Assembly: GCF_004342175.1 (NCBI RefSeq)
Contig: NZ_SMAO01000001.1
Location: 124,001 to 188,000, forward strand
Length of the DNA: 64,000 bases
Source of the DNA: Thiobaca trueperi
GTDB taxonomy: Bacteria; Pseudomonadota; Gammaproteobacteria; Chromatiales; Chromatiaceae
Direction of reading: 5' to 3'
Both the position numbers and the translations under genes were made by a program. The notes below the pieces were generated by a model. It worked only from the letters and a program-made list of their open reading frames with translations, ran no database searches and had not been told where the DNA came from. Of this stretch, positions 8,043 to 17,691 are shown in pieces (position 1 is the stretch's first letter; each line of letters begins with the position of its first letter).

Positions 8043-9550
8043 TAGCGAACCCGCAACAGCAGCAGCTCGGCCCCGCGCGGCTCGAACAGAAATTCAATCA
8101 CGCCGTTCTGATTGGTCAGCCCTCCCTGGGCATCCAGATAGGCCACCTGGAAAAAGGCGGTGGCGGCGCAGCGTTCGCCGTTAGCGGTGGGTTGCACGCG
8201 CAGTTGTTCGAAACGGATCCGGCGGACGGCTGTCTGGCTGAACCAGGCGGCGTAGGTCTGGCGAATGCCGAACCAGGTGTCGAAATTGTTTTCGCGTGCC
8301 GCCGGACTGTAGAGCGCCATGAGTCGTTCCAGATCGCCAGCGTCATAAGCCTGCTGGAATCGTCCCAGCAACTCGGGTACGGATCGGCAATCGATGGCTG
8401 CCGACAGTCCGCCGGGTGCGCTCGGCGTGGTCAAAGGCATGCGTTGCGCCAGAGCAGGCGGTGAGGGTGGCGTGGGCGAGATGGGCTGGCTGGGAGATGG
8501 CGCAGGCGGGATCGCCAGGCGTGGCTCGCGTGGCGCGGTCTGCTCTGGAACGGGCGGGGGAGATCTGTCGGGCAGGGCCGGAATCACTGCCGTCTGCGGC
8601 GCGGATGATGCCGGTGGAGCTGGCGGCGGACTGACAGCCGGATCCGGCGCAGGTGCGGGCGCGCTTGCGGCGATGTCTCGGCTCCTTTCCTGATCGTCTG
8701 GCGGTGGCGCTGGCGCCGATGGCTCGGTGTCGTGGACCTCCGCTGGCGGGCGACTCTCTGCCGTTCTGATCGCGGGTACGCTCTCGGTTGGCGCGGGCGC
8801 GGGCGGTTTGGTGTCACTGACCGCCGCCTCGTCGATCTCCCTTCTCTCCGTTGGACGCGCCGCGCTGTTCGGGCGCTGGTTCGATGGCGCGGCCTGGATG
8901 CTGTTCGACGGTACCGGCATGGCGACCGGACGCACTGGCGGCGGCTCGTCGAAGGATAGAAACAGACCGATCAGCAGCAGCCCGAGCGCACCGAGCCCCG
9001 CCAGACGCCAGCGCGGGAAGGGTGCGGTGAGATCCCAGGCATGACGCAGCCGACTCGCCGCCATTGACCAGAGCGTTTCCAGGACCGCGCGATAACCGGA
9101 TGGCCTGGCGTCAGATGCGCTGGCGGATGCCCGACCTGACGCTGTGCCAGTCTGTCCCTGGCAGGCGCTGAACGCGAGGTTGATGCGCTCGGTGCGGCGC
9201 GTGGCCCAGTCGTTGTGGTCCGAGTGACGATCCGGGTGATAGACCTGGATCAGCCGCCGGTAACGCTGTTTGGTCAGCGCCGGATCAGTGTTTGCGGTCA
9301 GCCCGAGCGTGCGCGCTGAAGGCGGCCCGGCATGCTCGAAGAGCAATTGATCAAGCAGTTCGTAGGCCCGCTCGCTGGCCTGGAGGCGGGTCAGTCCGAC
9401 GTGGCTGATCGCTGCGTCAAGATCAGCGGCGTGCGGATTCTCGGGATTGCTCAACCAGAGCAGAAGCGCGTCGAGGCGTGACTCGGGCAGCGTCGTCGTT
9501 CGCCCGTCGTGCAGGGCTCTCGCCAGTTGCTGCGTCCAATGCGGGGTCAT
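8039..9550 (-). CDS. Membrane J-domain protein with Pro-rich linker and NTF2-like tail
   Basis: A 503-residue protein of unusual layout. An N-terminal J-domain-like segment carries the HPD triad (residues 105-107 in QVYHPDRHSD). One membrane span follows (about 183-200, LAGLGALGLLLIGLFLSF), then a very Pro/Ala-rich linker (about 203-385). A C-terminal region of about 115 residues (from DCRSVPELLGRFQQAY) looks like an NTF2/SnoaL-type domain. This predicts a cytoplasmic J-domain and a periplasmic tail on a flexible stalk. HPD implies an ability to stimulate an Hsp70 ATPase, but no hsp70 gene is nearby and the function is unknown. The stop codon lies within the adjoining repeat. Confidence 0.75.
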   Translation of the reverse strand: MTPHWTQQLARALHDGRTTTLPESRLDALLLWLSNPENPHAADLDAAISHVGLTRLQASERAYELLDQLLFEHAGPPSARTLGLTANTDPALTKQRYRRLIQVYHPDRHSDHNDWATRRTERINLAFSACQGQTGTASGRASASASDARPSGYRAVLETLWSMAASRLRHAWDLTAPFPRWRLAGLGALGLLLIGLFLSFDEPPPVRPVAMPVPSNSIQAAPSNQRPNSAARPTERREIDEAAVSDTKPPAPAPTESVPAIRTAESRPPAEVHDTEPSAPAPPPDDQERSRDIAASAPAPAPDPAVSPPPAPPASSAPQTAVIPALPDRSPPPVPEQTAPREPRLAIPPAPSPSQPISPTPPSPPALAQRMPLTTPSAPGGLSAAIDCRSVPELLGRFQQAYDAGDLERLMALYSPAARENNFDTWFGIRQTYAAWFSQTAVRRIRFEQLRVQPTANGERCAATAFFQVAYLDAQGGLTNQNGVIEFLFEPRGAELLLLRVRY

Positions 9551-9696
9551 GGGCGATCAGGGTCCGCGAGTTGGTCAGGACAGTGCCTGGGGAAGGCGTC
9601 AATATACCTGACCGGCGACCGAGGCGAAGGTTGGTCAGGTGGTTTTCAGCCTGCGCTATGCTTCTGTCTCACACTCATCCGCATCGATCCAAGCCC

Positions 9697-10116
9697 ATGC
9701 CTGAACACATGCGCCAGTATTTGCGTCATCCGTCCGATGTGCCGATCAACTATCGTCTGGGCGAGGTGGTCGTCCACCGTAACGATTACCTGCGCAACAT
9801 CGGCAAGGGCGGACTGTGCTTCACGTCGCGCATCGCCATGCCCTGCGGCACCCGCATTCATATCGAAATCCCCATCGCCGAACCCGTGTTCAATGCTGAC
9901 GGGGTGGTCGTCTGGTGTCAGCCGCATCAGGATGTCTTCGAGGTTGGTGTCCGCTTCGAGGGGATCGAGACCGAGTACGGCGTGCGCATGGTCGAGCAGG
10001 TCTGTCAGATCGAGCACTACCGTCAGACGATCCTCAGGACAGAAGGGCGTGATCTCACCAGCGAGGAGGCCGCTCTGGAGTGGATCCAGAAATACGCTGC
10101 GTATTTCCCGGCATGA
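9697..10116 (+). CDS. PilZ-domain protein
   Basis: A 139-residue single-domain PilZ protein; such domains bind cyclic di-GMP and signal to motility or envelope targets. The RxxxR motif is seen as RQYLRHP near the start. The second motif, normally D/N-x-S-x-x-G, reads NIGKGGLCF, with Gly in place of Ser, so ligand binding is plausible but not certain. The ATG at 9697 is preferred over longer upstream readings, which run into the gene-start region of the divergent J-domain gene; ATG 9709 is a possible alternative. It lies upstream of frdA with a 142-base gap. Confidence 0.85.
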   Translation: MPEHMRQYLRHPSDVPINYRLGEVVVHRNDYLRNIGKGGLCFTSRIAMPCGTRIHIEIPIAEPVFNADGVVVWCQPHQDVFEVGVRFEGIETEYGVRMVEQVCQIEHYRQTILRTEGRDLTSEEAALEWIQKYAAYFPA

Positions 10117-10258
10117 CGGGCGACGGGAATCGGGCGCTGACCGCGCGGTCATGCGACGCGATCCTGAGCGGCGGCACCCTGGTCTGGTGCGTCTGCCGCC
10201 ATGCCTCTGTTATCCTGCATCCGTAAATGGCTTGTCCCGCTGAATGTCAGGAACTGCG

Positions 10259-12028
10259 ATGAACATCATCAAGAGCGATATTGTGGTCGTCGGTGGCGGC
10301 GGCGCCGGATTGCGGGCGGCGCTTGCGGCCCATCAGAGCGATCCCGGCCTGTCGATCTCACTCATTTCCAAGGTCGTGCCAATGCGCAGCCACACGGTGG
10401 CGGCGGAAGGCGGCTCGGCGGGCGTGATCCGCGACGAGGATTCGCTCGACAAACATTTCGACGACACGGTCTCCGGCGGCGACTGGCTGTGCGATCAGGA
10501 TGCGGTGCAGTATTTCGTCGAGCATTGCACCGAGGAAATGATCCAGCTCGAACACTGGGGCTGTCCCTGGAGCCGTCAGGACGACGGGCGCGTCAATGTG
10601 CGTTTCTTCGGCGGCATGACGGTGCAGCGCACCTGGTTCGCCGCCGACAAGAGCGGCTTCCATATCCTGCACACGCTCTTTCAGACCTCGCTCAAATATC
10701 CAGCCATCCGGCGTTATGACGAGTTCTTCGTCGCCGATCTGCTGGTCGAGGATGGCCGGGTGCGTGGCGTGCTCGCCATCGAGATCGCGACCGGCGCCTT
10801 CTTTCTCTTCGACTGCAAGACGGTCATCCTCTGCACCGGCGGCGCGGCGCGTGTCTACAGCCAGAATACCAACGCCGGCATCGTCACCGGCGAAGGCATG
10901 GGCATGGCCTACCGGCATGGCGTGGCGTTGCGCGACATGGAGTTCGTGCAGTATCACCCGACCGCGCTGGCCGGCACCGGCATCCTCATCACCGAGGGCT
11001 GTCGCGGCGAGGGCGCGATCCTCACCAACAGACACGGCTACCGCTATCTTCAGGATTATGGTCTGGGGCCGCTCGATCCCTGGCCGCGACCCAAGGCGAT
11101 GGAGCTGGGACCGCGCGACCGGCTGTCGCAGGCCTTCTGGCATGAAGATCAGAAGGGCAACACCATCGAGACCTCACAGGGCCGTGTCGTGAATCTGGAT
11201 CTGCGCCATCTGGGCGCGCAGAAAATCCATGAGCGGCTGCCATTGATTACCGAAGTGGCGCGGACCTTCGTCGGCATCGACCCGGTCACCCAGCCGATCC
11301 CGGTCCGCCCGGCGGCGCATTACACCATGGGCGGCATCGCCTGTAACCGCTGGACCGAGACCGCGCTTCCGGGGCTCTATGCGGCGGGCGAATGTTCAAG
11401 CGTCGGCATTCACGGCGCCAACCGGCTCGGCTCGAACTCGCTGGCCGAGATCGTTGTCTTCGGCAGAGTCGCGGGTGAACGGGCGGCGGCCTATGCGCGC
11501 GAGCTGCCGGACGGCGATTCGCGCTCCATCCGCCAACAGGCCGAGGAATCCGCCTCACGTCTGCTGGCGCTGCTTGAGTGCCAGTCCGGCGAGCGCGTCG
11601 CCACCCTGCGCGATGAACTGGGCGCGAGCATGGAGACCGGCATCGGCATTTTCCGCGAGGACAGCGGTATGCGCGCCACCTGCGACACGCTTGCCGGGCT
11701 GCGCGCGCGCTATCGCGCCGGGATCAAACTCGACGACCGCAGCCGCGCCTTCAACACCGAATGGCTGTCGGCCATCGAACTGGGTTTCATGCTGGAGGTC
11801 GCCGAGGCGATGGCGCACTCGGCGGTCCAGCGCCAGGAGTCGCGCGGCGCCCATGTCCGGCTCGACGCTTATCAAACCCGTGACGATGATCGCTATCTGA
11901 CCCACTCGCTGGCGCGCTACAGCGGCGACGGGCCACCGACCATCGACTACGCGCCAGTGACCATCACCCGCTCCTCACCCCAGACCCGCCACTATGGCGG
12001 CGCCGGCCAGCGCGCCGAGTTGACCTGA
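10259..12028 (+). CDS. frdA: Fumarate reductase flavoprotein subunit
   Basis: Catalytic FAD subunit of the membrane quinol:fumarate reductase. It shows GGGGAGLRAALAA (FAD binding), MRSHTVAAEGG with His45 as the covalent FAD ligand, and TEGCRGEGAIL with the active-site Arg. The overall sequence follows E. coli FrdA closely (589 versus 602 residues), including VQYHPTALAGTGIL and HGANRLGSNSLAE. An ATG also lies at 10244, but AGGA at 10249-10252 fits the ATG at 10259. The stop overlaps the frdB start by one base (TGATG), indicating an operon. In an organism without a visible sdh locus the complex may also run in the succinate-oxidising direction; that is inference. Confidence 0.95.
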   Translation: MNIIKSDIVVVGGGGAGLRAALAAHQSDPGLSISLISKVVPMRSHTVAAEGGSAGVIRDEDSLDKHFDDTVSGGDWLCDQDAVQYFVEHCTEEMIQLEHWGCPWSRQDDGRVNVRFFGGMTVQRTWFAADKSGFHILHTLFQTSLKYPAIRRYDEFFVADLLVEDGRVRGVLAIEIATGAFFLFDCKTVILCTGGAARVYSQNTNAGIVTGEGMGMAYRHGVALRDMEFVQYHPTALAGTGILITEGCRGEGAILTNRHGYRYLQDYGLGPLDPWPRPKAMELGPRDRLSQAFWHEDQKGNTIETSQGRVVNLDLRHLGAQKIHERLPLITEVARTFVGIDPVTQPIPVRPAAHYTMGGIACNRWTETALPGLYAAGECSSVGIHGANRLGSNSLAEIVVFGRVAGERAAAYARELPDGDSRSIRQQAEESASRLLALLECQSGERVATLRDELGASMETGIGIFREDSGMRATCDTLAGLRARYRAGIKLDDRSRAFNTEWLSAIELGFMLEVAEAMAHSAVQRQESRGAHVRLDAYQTRDDDRYLTHSLARYSGDGPPTIDYAPVTITRSSPQTRHYGGAGQRAELT

Positions 12029-12816
12029 TGCCACGTCCGGAGCCAGCGACCATGCCCGACGCCACCACCCGTACCATCGAGATCGAGTGCTTCCGCTACG
12101 ATCCCGAAACCGATGCCAAACCGCGTTTCCAGCGCTATCAGGTGCCCTTCACCGACGACATGTCGGTGCTCCAGGGCTTGCAGTACATCAAGGATCATCT
12201 CGACGGCAGCCTGACCTTCCGCTGGTCGTGCCGGATGGCGATCTGCGGCAGTTGCGGCAAGATGATCAACGGTGTGCCGCAGCTCTCCTGTCACAGCTTT
12301 CTGCGCGACTATTATCCGCGCCGGGTGCGGGTCGAGCCGCTCAATCATTTCCCCGTCATCCGCGATCTGGTCATCGACCAGAGCGGCTTCCTCGATCATC
12401 TGGAAACAGTCAAGCCCTACCTCATTCCGAAAGAAGAACAGCCGCTCGCCGCCGGCCCGCAGCGTCAGACGCCCTTACAGATGGACCGCTATTACCAGTA
12501 TTCGCAGTGCATCAACTGTCTGCTGTGCTATTCGGCCTGTCCGCAGTTCGGGCTCAATCCCGACTTCACCGGCCCCGCCGCGCTCGCGCTGCTGCATCGC
12601 TACAACGCCGATTCACGCGACCAGGGCTGGAGCGCCCGCCGCGAGGTGACGAACGCGGAGGAGGGCGTCTGGTCCTGCACCCTGGTCGGCTACTGTTCCG
12701 AGGTCTGTCCCAAGGGCGTCGATCCGGCCCATGCCATCAACCAGAATAAGGTCAACAGCACCCTGGACTACTTCGGCATCCTGAAATTTCTTTTGCCCAG
12801 GGGTGACGCGAAATGA
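12028..12816 (+). CDS. frdB: Fumarate reductase iron-sulfur subunit
   Basis: Electron-transfer subunit with three iron-sulfur clusters. The [2Fe-2S] ligands are in SCRMAICGSCGKM plus a later Cys (QLSCH), the [4Fe-4S] ligands in CINCLLCYSACP, and the [3Fe-4S] ligands in CTLVGYCSEVCPKG. The 262 residues follow E. coli FrdB. The ATG at 12028 adds eight residues before a second ATG (12052) and overlaps the frdA stop; either could be used. The stop overlaps the frdC start (ATGA). Confidence 0.95.
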   Translation: MPRPEPATMPDATTRTIEIECFRYDPETDAKPRFQRYQVPFTDDMSVLQGLQYIKDHLDGSLTFRWSCRMAICGSCGKMINGVPQLSCHSFLRDYYPRRVRVEPLNHFPVIRDLVIDQSGFLDHLETVKPYLIPKEEQPLAAGPQRQTPLQMDRYYQYSQCINCLLCYSACPQFGLNPDFTGPAALALLHRYNADSRDQGWSARREVTNAEEGVWSCTLVGYCSEVCPKGVDPAHAINQNKVNSTLDYFGILKFLLPRGDAK

Positions 12817-13208
12817 GCCGCTTCCAATCGACCGCCAAGACCTACATCCGCCCCATGTCCGGGTGGTGGTTGAAGAACCCCTATTTCATCCGCTACATGA
12901 TCCGCGAGGGTTCGGCAGTCTTTCTAACGCTCTATGCGCTGGTGCTGCTGGCGGGGCTTGCCTGTCTCGCCTGGAGTCCGGAGGCCTACGCGGCGTGGCG
13001 CGGCCTGCTCGACACACCGCTCTCGCTTGGCTTCCATGTCATCGCGCTGCTGCTCGTCGCCTATCACAGCCTGACCTGGTTTCAGGTCATGCCCAAGACC
13101 GCACCCAAGCTCCCCTTCGATCCCCGGCTCATCGTCCGGGGGGGGCTCGCCGCCAGCGCGGGTCTGTCGCTTTTGATCCTGGTCCTTCTCTGGTGGGTGA
13201 CGCGATGA
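12813..13208 (+). CDS. frdC: Fumarate reductase membrane anchor subunit C
   Basis: A 131-residue membrane protein with three hydrophobic helices, matching the size and layout of E. coli FrdC (YIRPMSGWWLKNPYFIRYMI at the N terminus). With FrdD it anchors the FrdAB head and forms the quinol site. No haem is expected in this type. It starts within the frdB stop (ATGA) and ends in an ATGA overlap with frdD, so the four genes are tightly coupled. Confidence 0.92.
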   Translation: MSRFQSTAKTYIRPMSGWWLKNPYFIRYMIREGSAVFLTLYALVLLAGLACLAWSPEAYAAWRGLLDTPLSLGFHVIALLLVAYHSLTWFQVMPKTAPKLPFDPRLIVRGGLAASAGLSLLILVLLWWVTR

Positions 13209-13555
13209 AAGGCTCCAATGAACCCGTTTTCTGGTCGCTGTTCGGTGCGGGCGGCGTGCTCTCCGCCCTGATCGGTCCCGTGCTGATCCTCATCACCGGC
13301 ATCGCCGTCCCACTCGGCTTCCTGCTGCCTGAGGACACCCTGAGCCATGCCAATGTGCTGGCCTTCGTCCAGCATCCGCTCGGCAAGCTCGCCCTGCTGA
13401 CGGTGATCGCGCTCTTTCTCTTTCACGGCTGTCATCGGATGCTGCACAGCCTGCATGATCTGGGATTCCGAACCGGAACGCGCGCTGCCTTCGGGTTTTA
13501 CGGATTTGCCACGCTGGGGACGGTGATGACGGCACTTTTGCTGCTTATCTGGTGA
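13205..13555 (+). CDS. frdD: Fumarate reductase membrane anchor subunit D
   Basis: A 116-residue protein with three membrane helices, typical of FrdD (KGSNEPVFWSLFGAGGVLSA, then HPLGKLALL and HGCHRMLHSLHDLG). It is the last gene of the frd operon and completes the FrdABCD complex. The ATG at 13205 overlaps the frdC stop by four bases. A gap of about 96 bases separates it from the next gene, without an obvious terminator. Confidence 0.92.
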   Translation: MKGSNEPVFWSLFGAGGVLSALIGPVLILITGIAVPLGFLLPEDTLSHANVLAFVQHPLGKLALLTVIALFLFHGCHRMLHSLHDLGFRTGTRAAFGFYGFATLGTVMTALLLLIW

Positions 13556-13651
13556 TCGGTTTTTGAATATGTGTCATCTGGCTTTTCGGGTGTCCTCACC
13601 GCTAGACTGTGCGGCGGTGACGACCGGTCACACTTTATTCGTCTGAGCGCC

Positions 13652-14884
13652 ATGTCCGCCGATACACTCATCCTTCTCCTCGCCTATGATCGCGGTTTGG
13701 GACTCGACGCCCTGACCCGGCAGCGCACCAAAGCCGCCGTGCCCTTCGGGGGCAAATATCGGGTCATCGATTTTGCCCTGGCCAACTGTCTGCATTCCGG
13801 CCTGCGTCAGGTACTGGTGCTGACTCAGTACAAAAGTCACTCGCTGCAGAAACATCTGCGCGACGGCTGGTCGATCTTCAGCCCCGAGCTGGGCGAGTTC
13901 ATCACCCCGGTGCCGCCGCAGATGCGCGAGAGCCAGGACTGGTATGCCGGCCCCTTCGATGCCATCCGCCAGAATCGCTATCTGATTGAACGCAACCGCG
14001 CGAGTCGGGTGCTGGTGATCGATGGTGGCGCTATTTATCGCATGGATTATGCCGAACTGGCGCGGGCGCATGAGGAATCACAGGCGCGCATCACGGTGGC
14101 GGTGCGCGCCGTCACCGCGCCGGGATCGGATACCCAGGCGCGGGTGGCGGCGGATGAAAACGAGCGCATCATCGGTTTGACCCTTGCCGGGGACGAGTCA
14201 TCCGCGCAGATGCCAGCCGCCGAGCATCTGGAGACCATGGGTGTCTATCTGTTCGATAAGGCCTGCCTGCTGGAGCAACTGGATCGGATCGAGCGCGGCA
14301 TGCGACCGGATCAGGATCTGGCGCTCGACATCATCGCGCCCCTGGTGCAAACCGAGCCGGTCATGGCCTATCGTTTCGGTCAGACGCGCGGACGGGTCAC
14401 GCCGGATCGCTACTGGTGCGATCTGGCCTCCATCGATGCCTATTATCAGGCCAATATGGCTTTGCTGCGGGCGGAGCCGCCGCTCGATCTCTATCAGTCG
14501 GACTGGACGATCCTCACCTATCAGGGACAGTATCCGCCAGCGCGCACCGTGCCCGGCGCAACCAGCGGCAACGAAGGCGTCTTCGTCAATTCCATGCTCG
14601 CCGCCGGGACCGTGATCCGTGGCGGCGGGGTCAATCACTCGATTCTGTTTCCGCGCGTGCAGGTACGCGACGGCGCCATCGTCGAGGCATCGATTCTGTT
14701 CGATGGGGTGGTGGTGGGGGAGGGCGCCCATCTCAATCGCTGCATCGTCGAAAAGGATATCGAGATTCCGCCGCATGCACGGATCGGCTTCGACCTGAAA
14801 CGCGACCGCGAGCGTTTCATGGTGTCCGAGGAAGGGATCGTGGTCGTCACCAAAGGACGCAGCGTGTCGGGAGATCCGGCATAA
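13652..14884 (+). CDS. GlgC-like nucleotidyltransferase homologue, probably catalytically inactive
   Basis: A 410-residue relative of ADP-glucose pyrophosphorylase (GlgC), recognisable from KAAVPFGGKYRVIDFALANC, VLTQYKSHSLQKHL, WYAGPFDAIRQNRY and a left-handed beta-helix-like C terminus. Several catalytic motifs are lost. The nucleotide loop GGRGxRL is replaced by YDRGLGL. The GDHIYK catalytic motif (E. coli Asp142) reads GGAIYR, with Gly126 in place of Asp. The sugar-binding EKP motif (E. coli Lys195) is absent from the matching stretch (LTLAGDESS). The reading frame is intact, so it is not an obvious pseudogene. By analogy with GlgD and plant large subunits it may be a regulatory partner of an active GlgC; that is inference. 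Confidence 0.75.
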   Translation: MSADTLILLLAYDRGLGLDALTRQRTKAAVPFGGKYRVIDFALANCLHSGLRQVLVLTQYKSHSLQKHLRDGWSIFSPELGEFITPVPPQMRESQDWYAGPFDAIRQNRYLIERNRASRVLVIDGGAIYRMDYAELARAHEESQARITVAVRAVTAPGSDTQARVAADENERIIGLTLAGDESSAQMPAAEHLETMGVYLFDKACLLEQLDRIERGMRPDQDLALDIIAPLVQTEPVMAYRFGQTRGRVTPDRYWCDLASIDAYYQANMALLRAEPPLDLYQSDWTILTYQGQYPPARTVPGATSGNEGVFVNSMLAAGTVIRGGGVNHSILFPRVQVRDGAIVEASILFDGVVVGEGAHLNRCIVEKDIEIPPHARIGFDLKRDRERFMVSEEGIVVVTKGRSVSGDPA

Positions 14885-14956
14885 AGGAGGGCGTGGAATC
14901 TCGATCATGGGGTCAATCGGCTGTTTGCGCGGGCGTCCTCGTCCGCTGCGCGGCGG

Positions 14957-15643
14957 GTGGTGCGCTTGCGAAACGCCAGTGGTCATGATGCACTGACCGC
15001 GCGTCAGGCATCGACGCTCCATGACCGGCTGTTGGCGGCTTATGGCGCGCAGCACTGGTGGCCTGCCGAAACACCGTTCGAGGTCATGGTCGGTGCGGTT
15101 CTAACGCAGCACACCGCCTGGACCAATGTCGAGCGGGCGCTGCTCCGGCTGCGTGAGCGGGTTGCGCTCGATGCGGCAGCCATTCTGACGCTCGCACCGG
15201 ACGATCTGGCCGAGGCGCTCAGGCCTGCGGGCTATTTCAATGTCAAGGCCCGCCGTCTCGCGGCCTTCTGCGCCGCTTATCTGACGGCAGGCGGCTTTAC
15301 CGGGCTGGACGCGCTGCCGACCGACAGGCTCCGCCATACGCTGCTGGCGATCCACGGCATCGGCCCGGAAACCGCCGACGACATGCTGCTCTATGCCTTC
15401 GAGCGCCCGGTCTTTGTGGTCGATGCCTATACCCGCCGCATCTTCGCCAGGCTCGGTCTGCTCGACGCCCAGGCCGATTACGAGTCGATCCGCGCGGCCT
15501 TCGAGACGGCGCTCGGTCCTGACGCGCCTTTGTTCAAGGAGTACCATGCGCTGCTCGTCCGACATGGCAAGGAGCGCTGTCGGATCCGCCCGGTCTGCCC
15601 GGATTGTCCGCTGCGGCAGGACTGCCCCGGCGCGACCGCTTGA
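14957..15643 (+). CDS. Endonuclease III-like DNA glycosylase
   Basis: A 228-residue HhH-GPD base-excision repair protein. The helix-hairpin-helix (HGIGPETADDML) and catalytic Asp (VVDAYTRRI) are present. The C-terminal Fe-S loop reads C-x5-C-x2-C-x5-C (CRIRPVCPDCPLRQDC). The lyase Lys of E. coli Nth (GVGRKTAN) is replaced by Glu here, so this is more likely a monofunctional glycosylase, as in archaeal mismatch glycosylase relatives. The substrate cannot be told. The start is a GTG at 14957 (GTG 14960 also possible); no in-frame ATG is near. Confidence 0.85.
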   Translation: MVRLRNASGHDALTARQASTLHDRLLAAYGAQHWWPAETPFEVMVGAVLTQHTAWTNVERALLRLRERVALDAAAILTLAPDDLAEALRPAGYFNVKARRLAAFCAAYLTAGGFTGLDALPTDRLRHTLLAIHGIGPETADDMLLYAFERPVFVVDAYTRRIFARLGLLDAQADYESIRAAFETALGPDAPLFKEYHALLVRHGKERCRIRPVCPDCPLRQDCPGATA

Positions 15644-15663
15644 TCGAGATTGAGAAGAACATC

Positions 15664-16254
15664 ATGCCAAGAGTCGATAACGAGGCCTTTTATCGCGGTG
15701 CGCTGGCGGCGCACGGCGAGACCGCCGAGGGAGTGCACTGGAATTCCACCGAGACCCAGGAGATCCGTTTTCGGGTGCTGCGCGAATTTCTGCCGGATGA
15801 TCTGTCGGACCTGACGCTGGTTGACGCCGGTTGTGGCTTCGGCGATTTTTACTGCTATCTGACCCGCGAGGGTGAGCAGCCGCATCAGTACATCGGTCTG
15901 GATGTCATGCAACCCATGGTCGAGACGGCGCGCGAGCGCACCGGCTGCGAGATCTGGATCCTGGATGTGCTCAAGGATCCGCTGCCCGAGGCCGATTATT
16001 ATCTGTGCAGCGGCGCCATGAACACCCTGACCCGCGAGGAAAGCGCCCAGTTCATCCGCAACTGTTACGAGGCATCGACCAAAGGCTTTGCCTTCAATCT
16101 GCTCAAGGGCTGGAATACCTCGCCCATTTTCAACTATTACCAGCCGCGCGAGATCCGGCGTCTGGCCCAGGAGCTGGATGTCGATGACTATCGCATCGTG
16201 GAAGGTTATCTGGCGGGCGATTTCAGCGCGATTTTTCTGAAACCATCTTGTTAA
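15664..16254 (+). CDS. SAM-dependent methyltransferase, substrate unknown
   Basis: A 196-residue class I methyltransferase. Motif I is LVDAGCGFGDF, the acidic residue after strand 2 is in YIGLDVM, and LDVLKDPLPEADYYLCSGAMN follows as motifs II/III. It has no recognisable substrate domain. The ATG at 15664 gives a compact protein; it lies 20 bases after the glycosylase gene, so the two may share a transcript. A short GACAGGATT palindrome follows directly after its stop. Confidence 0.8.
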   Translation: MPRVDNEAFYRGALAAHGETAEGVHWNSTETQEIRFRVLREFLPDDLSDLTLVDAGCGFGDFYCYLTREGEQPHQYIGLDVMQPMVETARERTGCEIWILDVLKDPLPEADYYLCSGAMNTLTREESAQFIRNCYEASTKGFAFNLLKGWNTSPIFNYYQPREIRRLAQELDVDDYRIVEGYLAGDFSAIFLKPSC

Positions 16255-16257
16255 TTA

Positions 16258-16311
16258 GACAGGATGAACAGGATTCAACACGAGCGGTTCAAAAATCCTG
16301 TCAATCCTGTC
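16258..16311. repeat. GACAGGATT palindromic repeat, copy 2 (short)
   Basis: A 54-base shortened copy: GACAGGATGAACAGGATT on the left and AATCCTGTCAATCCTGTC on the right, with a 17-base centre. It lies between the methyltransferase gene and serS. Confidence 0.85.
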
Positions 16312-16325
16312 AAAAGCGATATTAG

Positions 16326-17612
<1,287 letters not shown>

Positions 17613-17691
17613 GTGCAGGCGTCCCGGATTTGAGTTTGCCCCGCACCCCGACTATTCTACGCGATTCTCTTTATTGCACCGAGGTGGGGCC

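Noticed and set aside
10171..10199. Hairpin GCGGCA...TGCCGC between the PilZ gene and frdA as a terminator
   Set aside because: Short stem, long loop and no T run; not convincing as an intrinsic terminator.
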